NCBI GenBank assembly: GCA_902495075.1
Contig: CABUVO010000003.1
Coordinates: 124,001 to 188,000, forward strand
Reading direction: 5' to 3'
Length of the DNA stretch: 64,000 nt
Source of the DNA: an uncultured Porphyromonadaceae bacterium
GTDB lineage: Bacteria; Bacteroidota; Bacteroidia; Bacteroidales; Muribaculaceae
The translations under genes and the position numbers were made by a program. The notes beneath the pieces are model-generated. The model did not search any database. It saw only the letters and a list, made by a program, of their open reading frames with translations, and was not told where the DNA came from. Shown here in pieces: positions 42,268-51,985 of the stretch; the stretch's first letter is position 1; each line of letters opens with the position of its first letter.

Positions 42268-43197
42268 TCATAATATTGAATCGATTGATTGTTTCAACAC
42301 CATGGTGTTTTTTGCAATTATCTCAGAGGCTGCTTCAGAAGCGGGATGTAATGGGGGCAATACATAATTCTCAATCAATCCCTGCGATGCCATAGCAGCT
42401 TTCAGTCCTTTCATGAAGCTGACAGGAGTGCCATCAATAGAATATATTGTAGTAGAAACTCTCATCACTAATGTCTGAAGAGTGGCAATCCGGGCTCTAT
42501 CTCCTCTACGGCATGCATCAAAAAGCGCCACATAAAGCTCAGGGAAAAGATTGGATCCGGAATTCACACCTCCATTACCACCAACCGCCATCGTAGAAGC
42601 AAGCATTTCATCCGGTCCGACCATTATTGAAAAATCAGGATGTTCCGGCTTGATTTCAGCAAGAAGAGTGTTAAAGTATGTGCCATTGCCCGAACTGTCC
42701 TTGATTCCGATAATATTTGGATGAGAGGCAAGATTCTTCACAGTTTCAACAGCCATCATCATCTTGGTCTGAGCTGGAATATTGTAAAGAAACAATGGGA
42801 GTTCCAACGCATCAGCCAATGAGACATAATAATTCTCTATTTCTTTCTGCGTAAGTGAGAAATAGAAGGGCAATGCGCTGACAACATAGTCTGCTCCGGC
42901 TTTTGCTGCATAATTCCCAAGGGCTATGCTACGTTTCAGACAACTGTCTGCAACATGCACGAGAACATTGGTGCGATGTGCCGTATAGTCAACTACCAAA
43001 TCGATCAGTTCATGTTGCATCTCCTCCGTCATCGAAGCCCCTTCGCCGGTTGTACCCATTAGAAATATTCCTTCGACACCACCTTTTACGAGATGGTCTA
43101 TTAACCTGCGCAGACTGCCGGCATCAATACGATTATCTTTTGTAAAGGGAGTAACCATCGGAGTCACCACTCCTTCGAATATCTTATTGCTTTTCAT
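42268..43197 (-). CDS. DapA/NanA-family aldolase or lyase
   Basis: A 309-residue cytoplasmic protein with the class I aldolase pattern of the DHDPS/N-acetylneuraminate lyase family. GTTGE is at about 48-52, Tyr 138 is in LFLYNIPA, and the Schiff-base Lys 166 is in NIIGIKDSSGN. It opens IFEGVVTPMVTPFTKDNRIDAGSL. In this operon a catabolic role is likely, such as splitting a sialic acid or a 2-keto-3-deoxy sugar acid, rather than lysine synthesis. The specificity residues do not let me choose. The neighbouring YhcH and MFS genes favour sialic-type substrates. Confidence 0.85.
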   Translation of the reverse strand: MKSNKIFEGVVTPMVTPFTKDNRIDAGSLRRLIDHLVKGGVEGIFLMGTTGEGASMTEEMQHELIDLVVDYTAHRTNVLVHVADSCLKRSIALGNYAAKAGADYVVSALPFYFSLTQKEIENYYVSLADALELPLFLYNIPAQTKMMMAVETVKNLASHPNIIGIKDSSGNGTYFNTLLAEIKPEHPDFSIMVGPDEMLASTMAVGGNGGVNSGSNLFPELYVALFDACRRGDRARIATLQTLVMRVSTTIYSIDGTPVSFMKGLKAAMASQGLIENYVLPPLHPASEAASEIIAKNTMVLKQSIDSIL

Positions 43198-43208
43198 GTT
43201 GTTATTGT

Positions 43209-44909
43209 TTATTGTTTTATCATATATTTTTTTGCCTGTTTATAAGCTTCTATCCCTTCTCGGTCTATCCCTCCACTGAATCCGGGACCGCCCGCTGCAT
43301 TATAACCCATGCTTTCTCCGGTTTCCGATGGAGAAACCCAGAATGAATAGAGATCACCGTTTTTCAGTGAGAACCGCAATTTTACGGGTTTTCCGGCAAG
43401 ACTTGAGAGATCTTTATGTTTCTTCCAGGAGATGCGGACTATAGTGCTGTCTGTCGTTACTGGGTTACAGTCTGAAATCGAGAATCCGGGAATCACGTTG
43501 CCATCCATATCTGTGATTTCGGCAGCAAGAACCCCATTCGGACAATCAGTATTGATAAATAGATGCTTACCTGTAAAAACTATAGGTCTCGTTATCAGTT
43601 CGCCTCCTTCCGCGTTGGCATGATGCGAGACGAAACCATCGCGACGCATAACCGCCATTCCTGTGCTTCCACCGTAGTGCATCCCGTTTTGTTCGTATAC
43701 ATTACTTTTCAGACCGTCATTACCGGAAAAACCAATATAATAAAACCACAACTGATCGCCTACTACGGCGCATATTCCCCCCACCGACTGCACATAACCA
43801 CGATCCCATGCACCCGGATATCTGGATGCCGCTATAAAAACATCCCGATCCGTCCTATCCCAGTGAAAGCCATCGCGAGAATAAGCTACCTTGAGTTCGG
43901 TGATTTTGGGTACTCCTTTTGCCCTGCAAATCGCATTGTCGGGTCCGAGATGAATCTGCGGCAACGATATCATGATGCTCTCGTATGGAGTAGCCGAGAG
44001 ATTATAAAGTTGCGGGCGATCTCCGATATATGGATCGGCAAGATCCTTGTAGTCTGCACCCATCCAGAAATGCAGGGAATCGTAATCCCATTTTGCTCCC
44101 GCCATGAAATCATCGCTTTCATGATAGAGACGATATCTGCCTATGGCACTATGCGCAACATTGCCGGCGTTACGCAAGCTGAAGACCCATTTTTTTCGGA
44201 AAGGATCGTAATATACAGTGGATCGGTCGCCGCAACGCCCCGTTTTCACCGGCTCACTCCAGTGTATTCCATCGGCGGATGTCATGCAATAACCATAGTT
44301 AAAACGCTCCTTTGAGCCGGGCACACCGTTAGGAGAACGTAAGAACATCTTGAATCTCTGAGAAGGATCGGTTGTGAAGTGATCCAGCCATACTGTAGAT
44401 GAATCAGCAATGATACCTGGCACAATTTCATTGGTACCTTCGACCACATCAAGCAGTGGTCTTTCCCAATTAATCCCGTCACGGCTTACGGCATAAGCCA
44501 TTTTATGAAGCCATCCCGCCTCATACCACATCTTGAACACTCCTTCTGTCGGATCCCACCATACACCTCCATCTTTTGCAGATGCTCCGGGTGTGCCATA
44601 GCGACCCTGTTCAAGCTGCGTTTCAGGACAGAGCACAGGATTGCATGCCACTTTGCGGGGTTGATGAGCAATTCGTGTTAGCGAACTCTTTTCAATCAGA
44701 AAGGAATCCACAAGAAGCTGCCTTCCGTTATCAACAGGAATTATTGCCGGTCGCATCTTATTGAGATAGGGAAGCGGCATAGGATCGAATCCGAGGGGAT
44801 AGCGCGGAGGCCATGTTTCGGAGAGAATTACGCCATTCGACAGCGTCTCACCTTTAGCTGCTGCGGGCATAATCGCAGCAATAGCCAATATATAATATAT
44901 GAATCGCAT
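43209..44909 (-). CDS. Exported glycoside-hydrolase-like beta-propeller protein
   Basis: A 566-residue protein with a signal peptide to about residue 20 (PAAAKGE). The pattern of KDGGVWWDPTEGVFKMWYEAGW, YAVSRDGINWERPLLD, SADGIHWSEPV, DRSTVYYDPFRKKWVFSLRN and YSRDGFHWDRTDRD looks like blades of a five-bladed propeller of the GH32/GH43 type. A C-terminal beta domain ends YSFWVSPSETGESMGY. I cannot assign a CAZy family. It is paralogous to the C-terminal two-thirds of the fusion protein at 37953-40373. It sits 3 bases after susD and is probably surface or periplasmic. Confidence 0.78.
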   Translation of the reverse strand: MRFIYYILAIAAIMPAAAKGETLSNGVILSETWPPRYPLGFDPMPLPYLNKMRPAIIPVDNGRQLLVDSFLIEKSSLTRIAHQPRKVACNPVLCPETQLEQGRYGTPGASAKDGGVWWDPTEGVFKMWYEAGWLHKMAYAVSRDGINWERPLLDVVEGTNEIVPGIIADSSTVWLDHFTTDPSQRFKMFLRSPNGVPGSKERFNYGYCMTSADGIHWSEPVKTGRCGDRSTVYYDPFRKKWVFSLRNAGNVAHSAIGRYRLYHESDDFMAGAKWDYDSLHFWMGADYKDLADPYIGDRPQLYNLSATPYESIMISLPQIHLGPDNAICRAKGVPKITELKVAYSRDGFHWDRTDRDVFIAASRYPGAWDRGYVQSVGGICAVVGDQLWFYYIGFSGNDGLKSNVYEQNGMHYGGSTGMAVMRRDGFVSHHANAEGGELITRPIVFTGKHLFINTDCPNGVLAAEITDMDGNVIPGFSISDCNPVTTDSTIVRISWKKHKDLSSLAGKPVKLRFSLKNGDLYSFWVSPSETGESMGYNAAGGPGFSGGIDREGIEAYKQAKKYMIKQ

Positions 44910-44912
44910 AAA

Positions 44913-46664
44913 TTATGGTTTTTCCCAGCCGGGATTTTGTTCAAGTTTAGGGTTCAACACAAGGGAACGCAAAGGTATGGGAGCAAGATAATCCCGCTGT
45001 TCGTTCCAACTTTTCACTTTGTCGGTATTTACAACCTTGTATCCTTTATTTCCTTCACTTAAGAAAATGTCGAGACCGATCTTCAGAGGTTTTGCGCCAC
45101 GCAACAATGGTGTTGGAGGTTTATTTTCTGTATATAGATATACATCGTTTTTACCATCACCGTCAAGATCGCATCCCCCTTCTCCATTAAACCAGACTCC
45201 CATAAATTGCGGCACAAACAGGCGTCCGGCTTTCCAGCGCATAATGTCATCATAGCGCAACCCCTCCATTGCCATTTCGATGCGGCGTTCGCGGCGTATT
45301 TCAAGTATGATGCCAAGATTGCTTCCAGCAACATCCGGATACATGGCTTTAAGATACGGATCGGGATCCGCGTTTGCCTGACTCAGCAATAACGGCGGCA
45401 TGCCGACTCTTTCTCTAATAAGTTTCACACTCCTATCAAGGTCATCTTGCGATAAGGTTCCAAGTTCCGCCTTTGCCTCGGCATAATTAAGCAAGACCTC
45501 CGCATATCGATAGATTATAACGTCGTTTTCATTTGAGTTCTGTGCATCCGATAGAGATGATGTATAATATTTTATCGGCATGTAACCTGTCACGGAGTGC
45601 ATCACCGCATTTATTAGATTGTCTGGATCTGGTGCCGTTTCTCCAACACGAGTGAATCCGGGTCCTGCGATTGTCTGCGACATACGCGGATCGCGGTTGG
45701 CGAATTCAGCAGCGAAAGTCATATTCTCATAACCCGGAAGATCAGTAAACCTTGTTCCGTCAGCCATTAGATAAGAATTAACGAATGTTTTCTCAAATCC
45801 CATCTTATTTCCAGCCGGATTAGTGAGATTATAGTTAAAGCCATGTTTCACTCCCAGTTCGAAATCATATGCCTGGGCATTGATGACTTCTACCAAGGAT
45901 GCGGTAGATGTTTCGGGCTGAGCGAAGAGATCGCGATATGCAAACTGAGTGCCACCCTTCTTGTCAATTTCATAACGTCCGGACATCATCAACTCTTCAG
46001 AAGCTTCCACACATTCCTGAAGAAACTTTTCAGAATCGTTCAGTCCGTGATATTTGCGGAAAGTTCCCTCGAAAAGGCAAAAGCGGCTTTTGAGAGCCAA
46101 AGCGCTCCATCTCGTAATTGTATTAAGGCTTTTATCTGTTGGCAAAGCCTCCAGTATTTCGTCGCTCAATTCTTCCAGAATCTTGTTTGCTATAAAATCA
46201 CGCGTGTCTCTCGAATTATAAAGTTCAGGACTGTTGTCATCAAGGACTATCTCATACCAAGGAACGCCTCCGAATGTCTTCAGTTTCTCATAATAGAACT
46301 TTGCGCGCAGGAAATGAGCCATAGCCTCATATTTAGCCCTTGCCTTCAAATCGGAGCAATTCGGAGAATACTTGAAGAAAATGTTTATTTCACGTAAGGC
46401 AGTCCAGTTCCAACTACCTGCACTGATGGTTGCACTACGTAATCCCGTCATATAATCAGGCAAAGTGAGACGAATTCCGTTGTCTGCCGTTTCTGTAGTT
46501 GAGCCGGTCATTTGTGGCAAAAGCCCGTTGATGTAAAGACGCAGTTCATTCTCACTGCGGAAGGATGTCTCGGGACTCAGACTTGACTGCGGCTCCTGAT
46601 CAAGATTGCAGGATGCTACTGCACAAGCAGTCAAGCCCAACATGAATATATATTTAATTTTCAT
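44913..46664 (-). CDS. SusD/RagB family glycan-binding lipoprotein
   Basis: A 583-residue surface lipoprotein with signal AVASC (Cys 19) followed by NLDQEPQSSLSPETSF, the standard SusD opening. TPR helices and the family end YLAPIPLRSLVLNPKLEQNPGW are present. It forms the lid of the SusC transporter and binds the substrate. It starts 4 bases after susC. EILEIRRERRIEMAMEGLRYDDIMRWKAG-like residues near 440-470 are the conserved SusD C-terminal core. Confidence 0.96.
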   Translation of the reverse strand: MKIKYIFMLGLTACAVASCNLDQEPQSSLSPETSFRSENELRLYINGLLPQMTGSTTETADNGIRLTLPDYMTGLRSATISAGSWNWTALREINIFFKYSPNCSDLKARAKYEAMAHFLRAKFYYEKLKTFGGVPWYEIVLDDNSPELYNSRDTRDFIANKILEELSDEILEALPTDKSLNTITRWSALALKSRFCLFEGTFRKYHGLNDSEKFLQECVEASEELMMSGRYEIDKKGGTQFAYRDLFAQPETSTASLVEVINAQAYDFELGVKHGFNYNLTNPAGNKMGFEKTFVNSYLMADGTRFTDLPGYENMTFAAEFANRDPRMSQTIAGPGFTRVGETAPDPDNLINAVMHSVTGYMPIKYYTSSLSDAQNSNENDVIIYRYAEVLLNYAEAKAELGTLSQDDLDRSVKLIRERVGMPPLLLSQANADPDPYLKAMYPDVAGSNLGIILEIRRERRIEMAMEGLRYDDIMRWKAGRLFVPQFMGVWFNGEGGCDLDGDGKNDVYLYTENKPPTPLLRGAKPLKIGLDIFLSEGNKGYKVVNTDKVKSWNEQRDYLAPIPLRSLVLNPKLEQNPGWEKP

Positions 46665-46668
46665 AATT

Positions 46669-49600
46669 TTAGAAAGTTACGTTCAAGCCTACGGTAAAAG
46701 TGCGTGAAAAGGGGTATATTCTTGCATCTGCCGATGACATAGCCTGTTCGGGGTCAATATAATCGGTATGGAATGGAGAATGATACCATAGATTCTCTCC
46801 GGCAACATATATTCTCAGCTTCTCTACAAAGAATTTCTTTGTCAGAGAAGACGGGAGTGTATAGCCAACAGAAAGTGTTTTGAGCCTTATATACGCAAGG
46901 TTCTGTAGATAGCGGTCGTTGACCACCGTCATCTGAGCATTATCTTTATATGCCGCGCTTCCGCGTTCAAGACGCGGAAAATATGCTTCATTGTTTTCCG
47001 GTGTCCATGCTTGCTCTGCAAGTCCTTTGGGAAGAAATGCACTATTTACACGTCCCCAGGAGCCCCAGAATTTTTCCATCTCTTTGTCGGGATACATATT
47101 ATAGCGTCCTATTCCCTGAAATGCGATATCAAAATCAATACCCATCCATGAAGCTGAGAGTCCAAATCCGTAATTCCATCTTGGTGTGGAGTTGCCGATT
47201 ATTTCGAGATCTCCATGATTATCAAGTGTATTGGAGCCATTGTCAATAGATCCGCTGTTGTCCACGTCAACGAATCTGAGGTCACCACCCCGGAGCACAG
47301 CCCATTCTCCACCGGAAAGCAGGATGTCTCGGTTCACCTGACGCTGGTCCACACCATATGCCGCAGCTTCCTCATCAGAAGAGAAGAGTCCATTTACACG
47401 ATATCCCCATATTTCTCCTAAAGTCATTCCTTCATAATAATCGGTAAGCACTTTGGAATCATTACCGGAATACTTCGTCACTTTGGAGAGCGCATCGCCC
47501 AAAGAGGCTCGGACTCCCCACTCCAGCGTACCTTTTGACAGTCTTACACGATCGTTGTAAGCAAGAGTGATTTCGTATCCATTGGTGCGCAATTCACCTA
47601 CATTCTGTCTTGGAGGATTCGTGCCATAGACTTCAGGTACCGTTATTCCATCGGCAAACATGTCAGTGGTGCGCCTGATGAAATAATCACCGGAAAAACT
47701 AAGTCTGTTGTTAAAAAGAGCAACATCGAGACCGAAGTCGAGGCTATGCACTTTCTCCCAAGTGTAGTCGCTTGAAATAGGTTGTGGAGAAGTAAGGTAA
47801 TATGGTAATTCTCCGTTTATTATATAGGAAGTGTTCTGTTTCTGACTTATGGTGCTGTAAGGATACATTGCCACGCCAAGTTGGTTGCCCAAAACTCCAT
47901 ATGATGCCCTGAGCTTGAGATTGGAAATAGCCGTGACATTCTGCATGAAATTCTCTTCGCTTATCCTCCATGCTGCCGATGCAGACGGGAAGAAACCATA
48001 GCGGTTGCGGGATAAGAAGCGTGAGGATCCGTCGTAACGTCCGTTAAACTCCACAAGATAACGATTGTCAAAGTTATAGTTAAGACGGAAAAACAATCCG
48101 AAAAGCTCATATGCTGTAGCACCACCTGTAGCTCTGATATCCTCTCCGACTGCGAGATTGAGATCGTTTAGATTCTCCGACAGCACATCCGTACGGTATC
48201 CCGATAGATCACGTGTCCGCTGGTGTTCATAATTCATCCCGACTACAGCTGAGACATTATGTTTTTGAGCGAATTCAGCATCATAAGTGGCATATGCGTT
48301 AAATATATGCGATGGGTTAAACGACATGTTTTTCTGATAATAATCAGTCTTATGGATTGTTGTTGAACTCAATTGAGTGCGATTCTCGTATCCTGACGAT
48401 ACATAGACAGTGCCTTGACGTTTCCAGCTATCATCCATTGTAAACATGAAAGTATAATCTGCATTCAAGCGAAGACTTTTCAGTATGTCAAATTGAGCAG
48501 AGAACGTGTTTTTAAATCGTCTCAAACCGACAGAACCCTTGGAGACGCCACCGAGAATGTCGGCAAAACGGGCTTCCCCAAGAATCTTCCCGTTTGCCAT
48601 CACTCCGGTATAGTTGCCATCAGGACCTATTGGCACATAATATGGAGCACAATTGATCATGGTGCGTGCAAAAGCTGCGTTCGAAGCATTCTCACCCGGA
48701 TATGTATGGCTTCGATCAAAATATGTCGTGTTGTTGGAAATGCGTATACGGTTTGTTAATTTCGCATTAATTTTCGATGTGAAAGTATATTGACGATACT
48801 TTTCGTCAGCTATTTTTATGAAACCGTCTTTTGAGTAATAGCTGCCGGAGATGTAGTATTGCACTTTGTCTCCGCCTCCGGAAATAGTGACCCCATGAGA
48901 TTGCGACATTGTGTTGTTTTTATACATCCAGTCCCACCAATCGAAATTTCCATAGTAATGGTATTTACCTGTTGCATCTTTCACAACCCAGGGACGCTCC
49001 GGATTTTCTGTGACGTCATATCTACGCGCTTCCAGCTCAGCGTAATCAGCAGCAGTATATCCGGTGGCTGAACTCCCAGTGCTTTTATAGGATGTATCAT
49101 AAATCATGGCGTGTTCGTATCCGGAGGTTACGAAATCTGTCTTTACCGTAGGTTGCGACCAGGATACGTAACCTGAATATGAAACCCGTGTTTTGCCCTC
49201 TGAAGCCTTTTTGGTGGTGACAAGTATAACACCAAATGCAGCTCTGGCACCATATATCGCAGCAGATGACGCATCCTTAAGGGCGGAAATAGACTCCACA
49301 TCATTAGGATTGATCTGATCAATGCTTCCGGGCACACCATCAATAAGTATTAGAGGAGAATTTGAATTTATAGAGCCTTGTCCCCGTATGCTTATTGAAC
49401 CTCCCGCACCCGGAGAGCCGGTATTAACTGAAATATTCACATTAGGCATAGCGCCCTGAAGCATTTGCGTCACTGAATTTGAAGAGCGATCTTCAAGAAT
49501 CTTTCCTGATACAGAAGCAACTGCACCTGTAAGGTTTACCTTTTTCTGTGAACCATAACCAACAACCACAACCTCATCAAGCAGCTGATCGTTATCACGC

Positions 49601-49884
49601 ATCACCACATCTATGACATTCCGGCCTTTTACTTTGATCTCTTCGGGAATACATCCTACAAAACGGAATTCCAATATATCATCGGCATTCGCCAATATAG
49701 CGTATTTACCTTCCAGATCTGTGGTAACAGCTTTATTTGTGCTTTTACTCAAGACAGTAACTCCCACAAGCGGTTCTCCTGTAGAATCAGTTACTTTACC
49801 TGAAATCATATTTTGTGCCACGGAAACAAACGCACATACCGTGAGCATAAGGACTGTTACAAGTCCTCTTTTAAATCTTTTCAT
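46669..49884 (-). CDS. SusC/RagA family TonB-linked outer membrane transporter
   Basis: It starts at the ATG at 49884 (MKRFKRGLVTVLMLTVCAF), which begins the signal peptide; an in-frame start 93 bases upstream would add 31 unrelated residues. The protein is 1071 residues. A carboxypeptidase-like domain (ISGKVTDSTGEPLVGVTVL) is followed by the SusC box DEVVVVGYGSQKKVNLTGAV. Plug elements include SPLILIDGVPGSIDQINPNDVESI and LKDASSAAIYGARAAFGVILVTTKK. The 22-strand barrel ends in FTVGLNVTF. The start codon lies 14 bases inside the ribokinase gene, so expression is coupled to it. Confidence 0.96.
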   Translation of the reverse strand: MKRFKRGLVTVLMLTVCAFVSVAQNMISGKVTDSTGEPLVGVTVLSKSTNKAVTTDLEGKYAILANADDILEFRFVGCIPEEIKVKGRNVIDVVMRDNDQLLDEVVVVGYGSQKKVNLTGAVASVSGKILEDRSSNSVTQMLQGAMPNVNISVNTGSPGAGGSISIRGQGSINSNSPLILIDGVPGSIDQINPNDVESISALKDASSAAIYGARAAFGVILVTTKKASEGKTRVSYSGYVSWSQPTVKTDFVTSGYEHAMIYDTSYKSTGSSATGYTAADYAELEARRYDVTENPERPWVVKDATGKYHYYGNFDWWDWMYKNNTMSQSHGVTISGGGDKVQYYISGSYYSKDGFIKIADEKYRQYTFTSKINAKLTNRIRISNNTTYFDRSHTYPGENASNAAFARTMINCAPYYVPIGPDGNYTGVMANGKILGEARFADILGGVSKGSVGLRRFKNTFSAQFDILKSLRLNADYTFMFTMDDSWKRQGTVYVSSGYENRTQLSSTTIHKTDYYQKNMSFNPSHIFNAYATYDAEFAQKHNVSAVVGMNYEHQRTRDLSGYRTDVLSENLNDLNLAVGEDIRATGGATAYELFGLFFRLNYNFDNRYLVEFNGRYDGSSRFLSRNRYGFFPSASAAWRISEENFMQNVTAISNLKLRASYGVLGNQLGVAMYPYSTISQKQNTSYIINGELPYYLTSPQPISSDYTWEKVHSLDFGLDVALFNNRLSFSGDYFIRRTTDMFADGITVPEVYGTNPPRQNVGELRTNGYEITLAYNDRVRLSKGTLEWGVRASLGDALSKVTKYSGNDSKVLTDYYEGMTLGEIWGYRVNGLFSSDEEAAAYGVDQRQVNRDILLSGGEWAVLRGGDLRFVDVDNSGSIDNGSNTLDNHGDLEIIGNSTPRWNYGFGLSASWMGIDFDIAFQGIGRYNMYPDKEMEKFWGSWGRVNSAFLPKGLAEQAWTPENNEAYFPRLERGSAAYKDNAQMTVVNDRYLQNLAYIRLKTLSVGYTLPSSLTKKFFVEKLRIYVAGENLWYHSPFHTDYIDPEQAMSSADARIYPFSRTFTVGLNVTF

Positions 49885-50830
49885 ATTGTAATATGTTAGG
49901 CTGTGAGGATACGCATTCGCATTGCAATAGGAAGCGATCAACTTCTTCTGCTGTCGGGATAGAGGTGGTTGCACCATGCCTTGTCACAGCAATTGCCGAG
50001 GCTGCGTTTGCATATCTCATATTCTCTTCTGTGATATAATCTCCGGAGAACTGCACAGCGAGCGCACCGCAGAAAGTGTCGCCGGCAGCAACGGTGTCAA
50101 CAACATCAACTTTATACGGCTCTATATGGCTGCAGCCAAATGGCGTTATAAGATATGCTCCTTTTGATCCGACTGTAACTACAATATTTTTTACTCCTGT
50201 ATGCTTCAGCCGCATCATTATCTGATCCATATTATCATTTGAATAGGGTAAACCGGCAACTATTCCGCCTTCTATTTCGTTTACCACCAGAACATCAATA
50301 TTTGAAAGAAGCTCAGGATCTGCTTCTTTGGCAGGCGCAAGATTAAGTATCACTTTTTTTCCATGACTTTTTGCATAACTTGCTGTAGCGCATATTGTCT
50401 GATAGGGAATTTCAGCCTGCATTATCACTATGTCGGCTCTATCCAACGCCTTTTTGAAGGTGTCGAGCAATGTTGGCTGGAGCTTATTGTTGGCGCCAGG
50501 AGCCACCGCGATGCAATTTTCACCTTCATGACTTACATATATCAGCGCCATGCCCGTAGGTTGCTCCGAATCATCAATCACGTAGTCGGTGATAATTCTC
50601 TCGTTTTGCAAATGCTTTTTTAACAGAGAGGCATAGTGATCATTTCCAAGTGCTGTAACGAAAATGACATCACCTCCGAGACGGGCAGCTGCAATCGCCT
50701 GGTTCATTCCTTTTCCACCGATTGCTTGCGAGAATTCAGCATCACATACCGTCTCTCCCCGTGATGGCAAATGATGCACTTTTGCCATCAAGTCAATGTT
50801 GGTGCTACCAACAACTACAATTTTGTTCAT
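49871..50830 (-). CDS. PfkB-family ribokinase (second of two)
   Basis: A 319-residue kinase with ribokinase hallmarks: VVVGSTNIDLMAKVHHLPSR, GGKGMNQAIAAARLGGDV, APGANNKLQPTLLD and the active-site DTVAAGDTFCGALAV. It would phosphorylate ribose (or a related furanose) with ATP in the cytoplasm. It overlaps susC by 14 bases and follows the first ribokinase by 37 bases. Two adjacent ribokinases before susC/susD are the arrangement of the Bacteroides rus (ribose) locus, as I recall it. Confidence 0.9.
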   Translation of the reverse strand: MNKIVVVGSTNIDLMAKVHHLPSRGETVCDAEFSQAIGGKGMNQAIAAARLGGDVIFVTALGNDHYASLLKKHLQNERIITDYVIDDSEQPTGMALIYVSHEGENCIAVAPGANNKLQPTLLDTFKKALDRADIVIMQAEIPYQTICATASYAKSHGKKVILNLAPAKEADPELLSNIDVLVVNEIEGGIVAGLPYSNDNMDQIMMRLKHTGVKNIVVTVGSKGAYLITPFGCSHIEPYKVDVVDTVAAGDTFCGALAVQFSGDYITEENMRYANAASAIAVTRHGATTSIPTAEEVDRFLLQCECVSSQPNILQYEKI

Positions 50831-50867
50831 TAAATAAAGAGTTATATTGTTGTTTTAAATTCTGTTT

Positions 50868-51797
50868 TCAAATAATTGCGTCCACTTCGGTTCTATATGG
50901 TATAGCTTGTTGCGCTCCTATACGTGTCACTGAAAGGGAAGCTGCGGCATTGGCGTAACGGGCTGCCTCCATGACGCTACAGCCGTATGAAATCTGAGTT
51001 CCAAATGCACCGCAGAATACATCGCCCGCTCCGATTGAGTCAACAACCTCTACATTCCGCGCCGGGAATGAGGCGTATTCCGGACCAGACTTAACAAACA
51101 CTCCGCCACCACCTAAAGTAATGAGCACATTATCGACTCCTCTCCGGCTGATTATGTCGGCTGCGGCACGCGCTGTGCGCATGTCGAATATCTCTATTCC
51201 GGCAAGTTGCTCTGCTTCTACTCGATTTGGAAGGATTGCATAGAGACGGCTTATGATGGTATCGTTAAGCGTCAGCGGTGCCGGTGCCGGTTTCATTATC
51301 GTCTTTACGCCATGAGAATTTGCTATGTTGATTGCATGCTCCACTGTGTCAAGCGGAATCTCAAGCTGCACTATCAGAATATCAGCAGATGCGATACATT
51401 CTTCAGCTTTTGAAATATCCTCCACACTCAGAGTTGTATTGGCACCGGGCGCCACGATAATATAATTCTCTCCGATTGCGTTCACTGTTATCATGGCGAA
51501 TCCCGATGGATTGTTAAGGTCGGTAATCACATAGTTCGTAGAGATATTTTCGTTGCGATATAAGTCGATTGCCTGAAGGCCAAACAGATCGTATCCTATT
51601 TTGGAAACGAGTGTAACATCTCCTCCAAGTCGTGCCGCCGCAATAGCCTGATTGGCACCTTTACCTCCCGGTTCCATGACAAATCTCCCTCCCAGAATAG
51701 TCTCCCCCGGCATCGGAAACCGATCGGCACGAATAATCATGTCGGTGTTACAACTTCCTACAACGATTATCTTAGGTTTTTTAGTGGTAGTTTTCAT
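50868..51797 (-). CDS. PfkB-family ribokinase (first of two)
   Basis: A 309-residue kinase starting at the ATG at 51797 (MKTTTKKPKIIVVGSCNTDM). A farther in-frame ATG at 51827 overlaps the -7 promoter element and cannot be transcribed from it. Motifs: GGKGANQAIAAARLGGDVTLV, APGANTTLSVED and DSIGAGDVFCGAFG. It is paralogous to the next gene, but the sequences have diverged clearly, so the two may prefer different substrates. It is the first gene of the carbohydrate operon. Confidence 0.9.
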   Translation of the reverse strand: MKTTTKKPKIIVVGSCNTDMIIRADRFPMPGETILGGRFVMEPGGKGANQAIAAARLGGDVTLVSKIGYDLFGLQAIDLYRNENISTNYVITDLNNPSGFAMITVNAIGENYIIVAPGANTTLSVEDISKAEECIASADILIVQLEIPLDTVEHAINIANSHGVKTIMKPAPAPLTLNDTIISRLYAILPNRVEAEQLAGIEIFDMRTARAAADIISRRGVDNVLITLGGGGVFVKSGPEYASFPARNVEVVDSIGAGDVFCGAFGTQISYGCSVMEAARYANAAASLSVTRIGAQQAIPYRTEVDAII

Positions 51798-51824
51798 GGT
51801 ATGCATCGTCTGAGTTTTCAGATG

Positions 51825-51832
51825 CAAATATA
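51825..51832 (-). promoter_or_regulatory. -7 element of the carbohydrate operon
   Basis: CAAATATA on the plus strand reads TATATTTG on the minus strand, matching TAnnTTTG. Transcription would start near 51818. No TTTG lies at 19-21 bp, which fits an activator-dependent promoter served by the regulator gene just upstream. Confidence 0.55.
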
Positions 51833-51985
51833 TGCCACCTCATATTCACTAAAAAACCAAAAAAACGTTTTAAATATATTATGAAAAACAGGAATCTAAG
51901 AATTAAATATAAGCAACAAGCTAATACGTAACAATATAGCATTTATTAAAAACCGCTTAAATATATATGTTTAAATAATTTTTTA

